Assembly (NCBI RefSeq): GCF_964340395.1
Contig: NC_135562.1
Span: 7,891,634-7,955,633 of the forward strand
DNA: 64,000 nucleotides
From: Glandiceps talaboti
Lineage: Eukaryota > Hemichordata > Enteropneusta > Spengelidae
Direction of reading: 5' to 3'
This document shows, piece by piece, positions 1-13,800 of this stretch; position 1 is the stretch's first letter, and every line of letters begins with the position of its first letter. The translations under genes were made by a program, and so were the position numbers. The notes beneath the pieces were generated by a model, which was given only the letters and a program-made list of their open reading frames with translations, did not search any database and was not told the DNA's origin.

Positions 1-724
1 AGGCTCGTTTATGCCAAATAATAATATTACACTTGTGTTGATATCTGTTATCAACTTACATTTGATTAAGGTTGATAAAATACCTCGGTAACTTATTCAA
101 CTTTGAAATTTTGTAAATAAGCCCTACTGCACTTGACATGTGTTCAGCTATTTGGGGAGTTGCAGCAAGGGATTATGGGAAAATAATTCAAATTGTTGCT
201 GAATACTTTTCTAAGTGAAAGCTAAATGAATGATTGATGATTTCATTGAAAACATGATGGTGAACACACAAATTTTTATTTTTTCAAGTGGACCAGGAAT
301 AAACTTTTTCTTTTTTTCAATCTTTTTTTTGAATTTTTGGATGAAAACACATACAGACACATATACACACAATTCTACAGACATCCATTGAGGGTTGGAA
401 GTGTGACAGGGCTATGTTGGACGCCTGCTATCACGTTGCTGTGGAACTGTCTAGGTTTTCCTAGTCAGTCCACAGTCTATCCCAGAGTCACCAAGACCCA
501 GCAACACATTCTATCCCAGGGTAATTGTCCCCGACTGTTCAAGTCATTACTCCAAGAGTTCCCCCAAATTTGTACTCCTCTTCTTCACCAGGAATAAACT
601 TTTGTATGGCAAAGTTTGGAGAGATTCGATTCTTTTCAACTTTCTGGGAAATTTGTTATTGAGGTGCATTCTACCTTACCAGTAATTATTAATCTAAGAT
701 TCTTGTTTTTCCCTCTTGGTCTAG
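1..724. other. AGBL5 intron (5' flank in window)
   Basis: No coding exon is recognised here. It carries a diverged SINE copy at about 474-585 and ends in a pyrimidine-rich acceptor at 724. The N-terminal exons of AGBL5 must lie further left. Confidence 0.6.
474..585 (-). repeat. diverged, headless copy of a tRNA-derived SINE body
   Basis: Shares blocks CTATCCCAG.GTCACC, TTCAAGTCATTACTCC and CCCAAATT with the body of the SINE at 43340-43626, in the same orientation. The tRNA-like head is absent. Confidence 0.6.
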
Positions 725-1806
725 GTGTTTTTCCTGTCAAGCAGGGTTCATCCAGGTGAAACTCCAGCCAGTTTTGTCTTCAATGGTTTCATGGAGTTTA
801 TTCTCCGTCCACATGATCCACGAGCGAAACAGCTGAGAAGACAATACATATTTATATTGATACCTTTACTAAACCCTGATGGTGTTTCACGAGGACATTA
901 CAGGACAGACCAACGTGGTGTCAACCTGAACAGGGTTTACTTAGACCCAGATATTGAACTACATCCCTCCATCTATGCTTCAAAAGCCTTGATTAAGTAT
1001 TACCACATACGTGCTAGAATCATTAAAGTTCCCCCCAAGAGTCCAGTATCGGATAAAAAGTCCGCAGAGCAGCAGAAACTGCCAGAATCAGTGAGTGAAA
1101 TAGACATTGGTAAACCTAATGCTATTATTGTGGTACATGATGGTGCTACTAGTCGGGAATCAAGTGCCAAAGAAAATGACCTTGTTCTTGAAAATATACA
1201 CATAAGTGAAGAGAAACCTGACAGTACAGGAGATGCCAGCGGTGTGAGAGAAGTAACTCCTGACAGGACTAGCACAGCTGAAGATTCAGCTGTTGTTCAA
1301 AATGGTTCCTGTGGAGACAGTGCCATGGTAACTGACTCCACTGTAAATATGGACAGTGAATCAATGACAAGGCTTGATGATGGCAAAGAGGACTCAGGAG
1401 CTTCTGACGGTGAAGCTACAGAAAGTGATTTATGCAAAGAAGTAAGCAGTTTGAGTCTCAGAGAACAGTCTCAGAAAAGTGATGCATCTCTTGTTGATAA
1501 CAATCATGAGGAAAGTGACTGTCTGTCAATTCCATGGAAAGAAAGCGGTATTGCCTTCTACGTGGACCTGCATGGCCATGCCTCTAAGAGAGGGTGTTTC
1601 ATGTACGGCAATCATTTAGAAGAGGAAGAGAAACAAGTGGAAAATTTACTGTATCCAAAGCTTGTATCACTGAATACTGCACACTTTGACTTTGCTGGGT
1701 GTAATTTCACAGAGAAGAATATGTACACAAGAGATAAGAGGGATGGTATGTCTAAAGAAGGAAGTGGACGAGTAGCTATTTATAAAACAGTTGGTATTGT
1801 ACATAG
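725..1806 (+). CDS. AGBL5: AGBL5 exon a: carboxypeptidase core
   Basis: The acceptor is ...TCTAG before 725 and the donor is AG|GTAAGT at 1807. The exon encodes [14 protein letters not shown] (two zinc ligands), [20 protein letters not shown], then a long acidic low-complexity insert, then [19 protein letters not shown] and [11 protein letters not shown]. This one exon carries most catalytic residues. It starts in phase 0 and ends with two bases of a Ser codon. Confidence 0.95.
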
Positions 1807-4800
1807 GTAAGTAAGATATGTTACGAGTTATGAAAAATTGCACGGAAAATGGTACTGAAAAGTGCAAATTAATAAAGCCATATAGATAATATGACAGAAC
1901 CCCATAATATGTGAGTGTCACTGTAGTATACTCAGAGTATTTGTATATCGTTTCTTTTAAATTTCAACTCATAGTGACAAGTCTCCTTATTTCACTCATA
2001 TTTTTAGCAGCGGGAGGAAGAGAAATGTTAAAAGAGCGATACCTAAACATATGCATTTGTTGTGTTATTGGGAATGTGGTTATGTCTATCTCTCATGTCT
2101 TGGATTATTAGGGAGGAATATACTGGGTATATAGTGTTGTATGTCGTATACTTGAAATTTTTCTTAAAGATCTGTGTTTAAAGGTCAGCACATAAGTGTT
2201 ATCTTGTCATTGGAGCCACAAGGATTATAGGATCATTATTAAGTCTTGGCTCACATTTTCTATGACTCCCAAACAACTATTTTTACATACTAGTATACAG
2301 TCATACATTTTAATCCTGCGAAGTTATAGTCTGTTCACACTGGGACCTATCCTCCGCAGAATCAGTGACTTAAATTAACTCTGGAGGTAATTTGTGTGTG
2401 TGAATGGTGGACTCCGGAGAATCTGTGGATTATTTTACTGCGGAGGTTTTGGTCGATTCAGCTCCGCAGATCCTCCGGATGCAAGGATTAGCTTGTACTA
2501 AGCTGTAGGTGTGAACGCTTTACGCTGGTGTAAGCGCCCTCAATCGGTGTATTTCAGTGATCGCACTAATTTCCCGGACAGCAAACTACCGATGTTGCCA
2601 GCTAATTAGTGTGCAATATTGAGAGTTCGATCGACAATGACCGAGCCACATGTTTGCATTGTAACTGATGTCCCCACGTACTTAGGCCTTTCTTGTTTAT
2701 TAGAACAGTGGTGTGGAGCACCGTGGGTGAAGTCATAAAACTTTGTCCGGAAGAAACCATTTCATATAATGTAAATCATGACAGGGTTGCACAGTTGGAA
2801 TTATTACTAGGTTGAGCTTCAATCTTTTAGTTTGGAAAGATGAGAACTTTTTGCACACACAAGTTGTGGAATAGTACTTACTTCATCATCATGGTAATAG
2901 TTTGATGACTTTCACTTCCAGTATATACTGACAGTCAAACATTTCTTCCATTCAATCTCAACAGTTACACTTTGGAATGCAATTATAACTCTGGTAGGAT
3001 GGTGAATCCAGTAGCACCTGCTACTATGGATGATGGTAGAGCTACTCCTCCACCTCTGATTGGATTCCCACCTAAGTACACACCAGGTCATTATGAAGAG
3101 GTGAGGCTTATTTACTTCTGAATCAGTTTCTCTTTACTAGATGACATTAAGTAGTATCAAATGAAAATCTGTAGTTTTCAATAGATACCAATGAAGGGTA
3201 ATAAGCAAGTAACAGCTACCTGAATCCCCCTGTCATTTTACCAGGGTATGTTCCCCAATTCTATACCAGGGTTCCAAACATTACTGAAAGTGAAAACACT
3301 GAATACTCAAAGAGTTATTACAGCACAAAGTATTGGAAGCTTCACCAGTTTTATCATATTCTCAACTTCTGTTACCAGGGTTCCCAAGTTACTGAAAATA
3401 GTGGATACTCAATATTTAGCATTCTTGGGAGAGTTCCCATTGCATGTGTTTCTTCTATCACCTATCTTACCTCTATGCTTAAAATCTGATCAAGAAGATG
3501 GCTTGATTCACTTTATTCTCTCTATCTACATGTACTTTGCTTGTCCTTTAAAATTATGTAATTTTATATTTACACACTGGATGACTGCCTTCCTCCTCCT
3601 GCTGTAAAAACAAATGAAGAATGCAAAGGATAAGCAGGATAGAAGTGGTAAATGAAGCACAGTGGAACCTTCACTCCTTGATCGGATTTTAAACAGATTG
3701 CTATCTTACTAACAGTTGAGTTTACTAATTATAATTGTCTGTCGCTACAGGTTGGGAGAGCAGTGGCTATTGCAGCGCTAGATTATGCCAACTGTAATCC
3801 ATGGTCTCGTCTTCCATTAACTGAACATACTCACCTGGAAGGTGTTCGTATGTGGATTTCTAAGTTTTTACGGAGTGCCAGGGGAGCTCCTACACTGCCA
3901 AGGAAGATGTCCAGAATGGCTTCAAGGACCTCATGGTAAGTTAAGTAACATACAAATAAGAGATTGATGCTACTTTGCTAAATCACATGTAAAATGGAAA
4001 AGACAGCCCCATGAACTTTACAGATTAGTGTAAAACAAAGGGAGCAAGATCAGTAGTTCAATGTAGGATAAAAAACTAAAAAATTTTAGTTAAGCCTCAA
4101 ACACTTTTCGAGTTTGAATAGTGTACTCGTTGTCTTTTTTATTTTGGTTACTTGTACAGCATGTTGTGATATTAATGTAAAGTGTTTTATAAGAAATAAA
4201 GTTTAAGATTAATCTTTGACTAGTTTTTACCTCAGTGAGGATTTTCAAGTAGTTTAGATTTAGCTATTAAATGGAACTATACAAATTCTAAAGAATAAGA
4301 TAATAAATAAAAATTCTATCTGTTAACAGCATGGTAGCCTCAGCAACGGCCTTTAACCCCCCAGTTAGAGGTAGACTCTTGGCTGAATTGTCATCGGGTA
4401 GTACTACAACTACATCTACAACAAATACAAGTACTGTTGCTACAACAAATACTACAGCATCTACAGGCACATCCATGGCAACAACCACTAGTTACAGAAA
4501 TAGACAAAGTCGGCAGCTTGCACCAGTCAGAGGTATGATTTAGAATCCCACATCCCGAATGAGCTGAGATAGAAATATCTCAAACAAGTTGGTTAATTTT
4601 TGTCTCGTGAGTATGACATTCTCTATAAGAAGTTTGAGATATTCCATCTTAGACCATTGGTGTGTGTGTGTGTGGAAGTATTTTTTCTCATGCCTTCTTA
4701 ATTTGTTCTGGCAAAAATAAAATTTCACACACATATTTAGTACAGAGTGTTGGATCGATTTGATCCCACACTTCTTGTCTCACACTTTGGATGTGAGAAA

Positions 4801-7800
4801 ACATGTACACAGGCTTACAGACGTCATATTTGACAGTTAGTAGGACATTTCTCTTGTTACTGGAAGAGATGTGTAAAATGTTGAATCCCAACCATAAGAT
4901 AATACTATTTCTGCAGTGTTGCAGCCATTTGGGTCATTTGGCACACATTTTTTTTACCTGACCCTCAATTTTGGAAGTGACGGGTCATAGATGACCCACA
5001 CTAAAATTGTATGCAAATATGTTTAGCAACATGACCACACCTATAGCAACAGCCAAATGATCATGTATATTGCATAGATAACAACAGGGTTGGATAGGCA
5101 ACTGCATATTAATCATTCAGCAAATATCTAGCATGGTCAGCATATATGTAAATATTTTGAAAAACTGTACAGTTGTGCTACAACGCTATTGGCGCTTTTT
5201 ATAATGTCCTCCAAAAATTGTATGATGACCCAGAAAAATGAAAGTTTCGGGACACTATGTCCCACTCTTTGAAAAAGCTGGCTGCAACACTGTTTCTGAT
5301 CACAAGACATGGAGAACATTATTGATAGAAATGCCATTAATAACAAAATATTTGTTGTTACTACAGAAACCAGGGCATCAGTTGAAAGGCGGAAACGTGT
5401 GATGCAGCAACAACAACACTTCCAACACCAACGTTCTGCATCAACATCCAGCTTAACATCTACAACAAGCACCATCTCAACCTCTTCCTCATCGTTGGGT
5501 AACTATGGCAACCTGGTAAATCCAAGTAGTCCTAACAACCAAGTCTCACAAGGCTCCATTCCAGTAACTCTGTCCATGACAAATGCAGGGACTGATGTGC
5601 CAAACCTACTGATGAAACAAAGGTCATCAGACAGCTCAACTAATGAAGATGAACGATTGGTATTCACAAGACCTGTAAGTTATCTCTTTTATCAATTCAT
5701 TATACTCAGGAAAACTTACATGATAGTAAAATTAGAAAGTGTGACATTACGAAACTCAGAAAAAGTTACATGATATAAAATTAGAAAGTGTGACATTATG
5801 AAACTCAGAAAAAGTTACATGATATAAAATTAGAAAATGTGACATTATGAAACTCAGAAAAAGTTACATAATATAAAATTAGAAAATGTGACATTATGAA
5901 ACTCAGAAAAAACTTACATGATATGAAATTAGAAAGTGTGACATTATGGTACATAGTGAGGCCTGTAAGTTGTATGGTAATTCAATATAAATCACTTTAA
6001 GAAATGACATGTCAAATTAGAAAGTGTGACATTACAATCTATGGTGAGATACCGCATGTCTAGTATGATAGCATACATGCTGAATTTTTTGAGTCATTTT
6101 AAATATCCCAAAGTGCAGCACAACATATAGCAGTTTCATCACCATTTACTCTGCAAAATTTACTTCTTATACTAAAAGTCAGTTTGGCCAATATCATAAC
6201 TTTCTTAAAACATAATTCTAACTATAAATACAAATTGCCAACAATGATAAACTTATATGAGAAAGATGTCCATACCACTTTCCAGAGCCAAAGGATGTGA
6301 CTTGAGTGTATTGGTACACTCTGCACATCTTCTGCAGTCAGAAAACAAAGTTCTAGTGAACTAACTTAACCACTGACTTTGAAAGTACAACTTTACTTTA
6401 AACAAAGGAAATATTACAGAGATCTAAAATTTATGAATGTGCAACAAATATTTTATTAAATTTAAGGATTTTTTAAAAAATTATTCTGTTGTATCCTAAA
6501 AGTAAAGCTAACAATTTATTTACTTTTCTAATAATAATAATAATAATTTTTTTTTTTCAATACCTTAGGCCACCAGCTTTTAAATATTATTACATAACTG
6601 TGAAACAATACATTGTTTAACTTTTATACTTCAGTAAGTTTCTGAACACAAAGGTATATTTTTTAAGAATTATAGTTTATATACAACACAAAGGACACTT
6701 TGGATACTCAATGATAAAGAGAGAAACATAGCAACTGAATTAACAAAAATATACTATTGATGACTAAAATTGAAAATAAGTTAAGAGCATGATGAATGGT
6801 TCTAAAGGGTTGATAGATTCTGTAAAAATAATTGTTTTTTCGATGTTCCTTTTAAAAGTCTGCTTAGATAATTTTAGCACTATTAAGGATCACTTTAAAG
6901 CATTTGAATGCAATGCATTTCTTTATTAGTTTGTATTTTTTCTTGATAAACTCTGAAAGCTTTGTATAGTTCTATTGAAACCATTGCACTATACTAGCTA
7001 TACAGGTAGTGTTTGCGTTAATCAGGACTATAGTTGGCCAGTGCCAGATGTTGGGAAAGTTTCTTTTGATTGTGTCAGAGGTCTACATCTTATCAGCGAG
7101 ATAACAAATTTAGTACTGGTGGTAAGAAACATTAGTTACATACGGTACACGTATGAATCGGGAGAACTTTTCTTCATGAAGATATACTCAGAACAGACTT
7201 CTGTACTGGGTACATGCTAATATTAATGTATACAAAGACTGTATGAAGTTCTTGTGACTGAAGTGCACCACACTTGTATATCCAGCCAGTAGTGTGCCTT
7301 TTTCTATGCTGTTGTTATAATACTTGTGAAAAGGAATAAAATATTCGGGGAAATTGATCTTAGTACATGTATCGTTGGTGGTAATAAACTAGTTTTACAA
7401 CACAAGACTATGTATCTTTACACCAAATTTGATTGTATCTATCATGTTGATTGCTTGTAAAACATAACATGCATTTCGTAACCAGTACATGCCAGTACAT
7501 TATATACATAGATCTATATATAGTGATTATATGCATGTATATATACTGTAGCATAGGTGTGTATTTAATGGAATTACTATACTAGGGGTTTGTAGACTGA
7601 GCAGATGTAGATTTTGGACTCTGTCAACCAACTTTCTCAAATACCCAATCACTGGAAAATTAATTTGTTGTCCAGATTAAAGTAAACATAAGATAAATGT
7701 AGTTTGCAATGGTTTTACCTTCTATAAATACTAACTCGGTGACTGCCCATTGACAGCCCAGTCACTCTGCTACAACACCATCACCACCAAGAAGTAAATC

Positions 7801-10800
7801 CAGGCACGAACACCGCATTCCTATGAATGTACCTACTACGGTAAATACACTGTGTCTGAATGCAAACCCAAATTACCCTTTTCTCCCCCGTTTCTTGTAG
7901 AATAGTTTGATCCCATTGTGTACACCAGTCTTTGGATATATCCAAAATACAAGAAATAAGGGGGTGAAATTTGTCAAATGTAAGGGTTCAGAGTGTGATT
8001 TTAGTTGTAGGTTATACGGATTTCAATTCATGTTTTCAGATAATTCTCAGGCAATTCACAGATCTGTTCTCAGGTTTGGGTCACTCATCTGTGTTGTTGC
8101 AGTTATTCAAATCAATGAAATTGAAGACTGGCAGCAAAATATAAACTAAGAGAAACATAATTATGGTTTTTGCAACAAAAAACAAAGATTTCATCAACTT
8201 ACTACTACCAGGGTATTAATGTCTCTTCAAAAATTAGGAATAATATTTTTTTATTTTTTTATTTTTTTATTTTATTTTTTTTGGGGGGAGGGGGGAGGGG
8301 GATGAGGATGATTTTAGAAAACAACCAAAAAAGCTGAAAAAATAAAATAAGACTGTTGAGTGAGCAATCATCCCTTACTGACATCACAATGAACTTCAAT
8401 AGAAATATTTCTATTCCATCTCTGAACCCTTGCATTTACTGGGTCTTCTGCATCTGAGCAGTAATTGCATGCAAACTGAGTCTTTTTTTTTGTTTGATAA
8501 TGGCTGGTAATTGGACTTTGTGCAAGCTTTTAACGACGTGTTCCTTTGTGGTGTTCCTAGTCTGTAAGATACACCATATCAGAGCGTCCTCGCCCATCGG
8601 CTTACATAAAACAAAGGCTGATGAATATGAAATGACATGATGTATCTGACAGTCTATGGTGTTCCCTGCATGGTTGTAAATCACTTGATAAGTTTAATTA
8701 TCTTTTCATTGAATTTCACATTGAGTTTTCCTATAGATTGTAAGATAATTTATGTTGTGCTGCCCTCATCTGCCCTCTCTTGAGAGTGGTAGGTCGATGT
8801 GTGAGGGCGCACCAATATGGCATATCTTGCATTAAGTTTCCCAATATCCATATCAAACAGCAGTTAATAAGTTTTGTACGGTTTATGTAGTAATAAATTT
8901 ACATGTACATTTCATCAGGAAAAAATGGAAATTATAATTGTGTCAAAACATAAACAAAATAATGACTTTGTCAAAAAAAATTGTCATCTTGAAACTATGG
9001 TCATTTTCATTCATAAAAACTATTACATCAATTTTGTGGTGTCTGCGTATTGTAATGTAGTAATGGAATTAAATTTAATAATATCAGTGAAGGCTTCAGT
9101 AATGTGATTGTGAAGGCTTTATTAACATCATCTGAATAAAGTAACAACTAACCTTAAATATTCTAGATATGATTTCATCAATAAAATTACAAGTTAATGA
9201 CTTGTCAAATGGCCTGTATATACATCCAGAAATATCTACAAGTTGAATAGGTAACATGGATGAGAAAGATATTATTTTTCACTTTTTGGGGGAAATATAG
9301 GAAAAAATACATATTTAAAAACTTGTTTTGATCTCTAACCATGCAAATACCAAATTTGCACAATAGAATGTGTGCTGTCATTTGCTGTATTGCAGTAACT
9401 CAGAACTTTACTAGTTTACAGTTTACAGTTGGGTAAGGATATGGACCAGTATAGTAATCACATTAGCCTGTAAGGTATGCTGTAATGGGGCGCCCTCACA
9501 CATCGGTCAACTCCTACCACGAGGCCGGTGAGAGCGGAACGACACAACATATCTTACAGACTAACCAATCATGTGATTCTAACTTGTGAAATCTCAGGAC
9601 AACTTTATGCAATGTATACTATGAATACAAATTTGACTTCATAGGAGTTACAAAGTTAAATAGCAAATAAAGAACAGTATGTACAAATTTAAACAAGGGG
9701 TGTAACCTCATTGATATCCCTTGAATCTACACATATATGCAGTGCACTGGTCAAAATTTGAATGAGCTGTATTGTTCTGACAGCGGAGTGTGTCACGTGA
9801 CAGGTATCCTTCTTTCCCTGCATATATGTATAAACTCTATTTGTCGATCACAACATTTTAATATGCATCCATTGCGTGATTAGTTTACTTCTCTTTTTTT
9901 GACCAAGTCTTGTCAAGCTATGATGCTATATATATATATATATGTATTTTCAGTAAAATATCTTTGGTTAAAAAATATCTTTAAAAAACATAGTTCATGG
10001 CCTTCATTTTTTTCAATGTACTTCTTACAGTACTAAGCATACACTAGAGGCTATCAGATTTGCCTTCATTTCCTGTATGGATTACATACAATGTTATTCC
10101 CAATAGGGTTGTACAGAAGGTGTAATACGATCAATGTCTCAAAGCACAAAACTTGCAGAAAGTGATGTTAGTCTCATCCATGTTACCCAGTTCACTTCAA
10201 AGCGGCCATTAATAATAGATATAATGTAAAAGCCATCAAAGTACAAAATATCTTGTATTCGTATAGTGTTAGAGTCTTAAAAAACATTAACTACAAGTAT
10301 ATAATCTTCTATATATACCGATTATAGCAGCTGCAAGACATGTGCGTCTTTGAGGTTAGTACTGTTGTACAACACAATACTCATGACTCCAGTGTTCATC
10401 CCTAAATATCCATAATTGATTTTCTCATTGTTTTCATTTACCATTGTTATCCCATCTACCTCTACATGACTTTGTTTTTCAGATTTTAAATTTTTTCACT
10501 TTCACAGCCAGGCTTTGATTTTAATAACAGACTGGAAACTCAGATTGAGATCTACATGTATTATCTGTCAGAGATGAGATCTCTGCCAGCAGTAGCTAGA
10601 CTGTAGAAAACAAATTCCAGCTTAAAAAAATGAATTTATACCTGGTAGCTTTAATTAGGTTAATAATTCCACTGTCCTTCATGTTTATGTTCTGAACTGG
10701 TAACTAAAGAAAACTTTGTACGTATCATTACGTGTACGCCTGTACGATAATGCTCCCATATGCGTACACATTCTAACAACATGTATCTAAACCTCTCTAT

Positions 10801-13800
10801 TTTCAAATTCTCTATCACCTTCCATATTGCATAGTTTTTGATTGTTTCAAACTTTGTACGAGTAAGACTTATGGAAATCTTTTGATACAAACAAAACTCA
10901 CAATGTCATTCAATTCTCTACTGTCTATTAGCAGGTTAACATCATAATAACTCTTCTAAGAACTAAGATCAGTACAGTTTTACAAATGTAATTTCAAAAT
11001 GCCTTTTTGTGGCTTCTGTAACTATAATCATAGCACAGCACCATATTGATGGCAGGTCTGTCACTGACCAATACAAATATTAATGCAAAATGTGGTCTCT
11101 GAAGTAGTTATGAAGTTTGTACATTGCAGTTCCTTGTATCATAGCTTGTATGTATGTATGTCTGTCTGTACCTTGATTATTTTGGCACAAGTTGTATAGC
11201 AACAAACCATGACAGTTAGATTTATAATGACTATAGTGTTTCTACTATCATCACATGTACAGTGGTAGAAAATAACAAATTTAGGCATGTGAGAATGCAA
11301 CTAAGAAGTCTTAGATAGTGGAACATCTGAAATGAAATCATAAAGCTATAATTGTAGTGTAGGAGTGATGTGTAAATTTTTAAAGAATTTCACTTCATTT
11401 ATTAGTTTTGATAGCTGCTTTTAAGTTGTTACTTTTTACATTTCTTTTCAAGATTTAAGTGTGAGCTGACATTCATGCATGGGGTTTTGTGTTTCAATCA
11501 TGTTTTAAGTGATGTGACTATTTATTTTGTGTACTGGTGTATTCTTAACATATCATATATGCATTGGTTGTACAATGTTATTCTCAAGTGTATAACTTTA
11601 ATGTGTATTTCATATAAAATATTGAGATACATATATAGTTATCTCATAAAATTCTTTTAATTTTCCTTTTTTTTTATAATCTTGTAAAAGTATTACTTTG
11701 ATGCTTTGTTTGGAATACATTATCATAATTAATATCCTCCCCTCAATAAACCAGATGTAAAGAAAAGAAAGAAACCTCACCCTGCTCCCTCTAAAAAGTG
11801 TTTAAAACAATAAATATATGTATCAACAGAGAATAATTATTCATCAGAATTACCTTCCACCCCTACTATGTTTTACCTGATGTTATTTTGACCGAGTAAG
11901 TTAGTGAACATTGTATTGTAATCATGAGATGAAGCAATCAGCAACAGTGTTATCAACTGTATGTGTATTCTAGTACATGTACACCTGTTATGAATCTCAC
12001 TGTATATGTGTAAGGGAAAATCACACGTCACACAAGCTCAGTAAATGAACTTCGTTTGTTTAGGGTAGTCTGGTGTCAGTGTGATTGCCGAACTTCATTT
12101 TCACACTTTTAATCAAATTTGAAAACTTTCACACCTTCAAAAATGGTTTTGTATTTACTACAGAGATGTTGATAGGTTGATTAAAATTACTACTAATGTG
12201 ATAATGATACAGTGCTGGGTTTCCGGCAAGCATTTTACATGTTCTTTACATGTTCACCATGTTTTTACATTGTATCGATCATAGTGGTGTGACTGCTTCC
12301 ATTTTCACTGTGTACAACATAAACAGATTGATGTCGCACTTGTGAACGTTGTTTAGGGGGAGGGGAGGGGAGGGGTTTGTCCTAAATGAACAGAGCTTGT
12401 TTATTGAGCTTCTGTGACATTGTGTGATCATCCCTAAAGCCCATTGAGATATGTTAGCTGAAGTTTGATACCACATTTTTATCATGCTTCTGGTTTTTAT
12501 TTCTTTAGCATTCACATAGTGCAGTGAGATTCACAATAGGTGTAGTACTGGTTACTCATACGTCAACTGTGTTGTTGACTGTATCGTATGTGTAAGTGTG
12601 ATAAGTCCACATACATCAATTCAGTTGTTGACTGTATATGTTTAACTTGATGATTCCACAGACACCAGGATTACGGATCCTACATCCACACAAACCAGGA
12701 GTACAGACACCTCACCAGTCTGGTGTGCAAATGATAGATAGATCAACCACCATTACTAGACCTAGGGAAGTTTTTGGTCCCCCAGCGTAAGTACAACATC
12801 AATCACTGTCTTTTCACGCTGTCTTTGCTTTACGTATGACATATGTGTAACCCCCTTTGTTAAGGGGGACGGGTATTCATTCTAATAGTACTTAAACTTG
12901 CATAATTATCAATGATATAATGTGAGGAGGTACACTAATACATTTAACTTGGGAACAAAGATAGATTTTTCAACTGTTATACTATCAGTGTGCCCTCTCA
13001 GCGAGGCAGTTACGGTAGATGATTATTTATATAATATATAAGTAATACATATAATGTGTGTCTGTTAGATCTACTTTTATATAGAGCATTTGAAATCTTG
13101 GAAGGGAAGGGGAAGGGTTAGGGGTGGAATGTGTGTTATGGATATAGTGTTGGGTGTTTATACACATGAAATGATGTTACAGTAAGAGATTTTTTAATAG
13201 AGTGACTTTTCCAAGTGCATATCTGTAGTCTAGGTAATTCTTAGTACATGCAATAGCATTTAACCTCATGTTAAAGGGTCAAAATAGAACAAGAAGGTTG
13301 ACTTATTCTCATGTGTGTCTGTAGTAATGCATGTGTAGCATGTAGAATGGAAGGCATGGTGGTGACCAAGAAATCAAATTGTCGTTATTTTTGAGCATGC
13401 CTTGGTACAATGCTGGCTGCGGGTATCAAGATATTTGATAGACTGATTTAACATACACTGTATCTATAGATTAAATCACAACATAATTCTTACATTGTAC
13501 TAACTGTTTATACAGATCTGATCCACCAAGAAGAAGGTTTAAGAAAATGTCAACTAGCAAAAGAAGGAGTGCATCTCACAGTCCCAGTGGTAAAGGTTTT
13601 CATAGAAAGGGAAGTGGTACTGATAGTGACGTTGAAAAGAAGAGGAGAAGTCGTCGGAAAACTAGTAAAACCCTCACTATGGGATTCAGTGGAGCTGCCG
13701 CAGCAGCACAAGGTAGAAATTGGCACAAGTCCAAAACATGATCTGTCAATCATATTTTAGGCAGTTCTGTGATTGGCTAAATCACATTATTGTTGGCAGA

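Larger units (their letters stand above)
7841..12661. other. large AGBL5 intron
   Basis: 4.8 kb without a recognisable exon. It holds a T-rich then G-rich run (8247-8305), members of the CTGTAAG MITE family (about 8737-8840 and 9470-9563) and a short (TA)n at 9928-9943. Confidence 0.6.

Noticed and set aside
337-597. 86-aa frame at the left edge as a possible AGBL5 exon
   Set aside because: Covers a diverged SINE body and has no similarity to the CCP5 N-terminal domain.
1000-1275. Minus-strand open frame within AGBL5 exon a
   Set aside because: Lies opposite a clearly conserved coding exon and has no recognised similarity.
3248-3607. 119-aa frame in an AGBL5 intron
   Set aside because: No similarity recognised; lies between two well-supported exons whose phases join directly.
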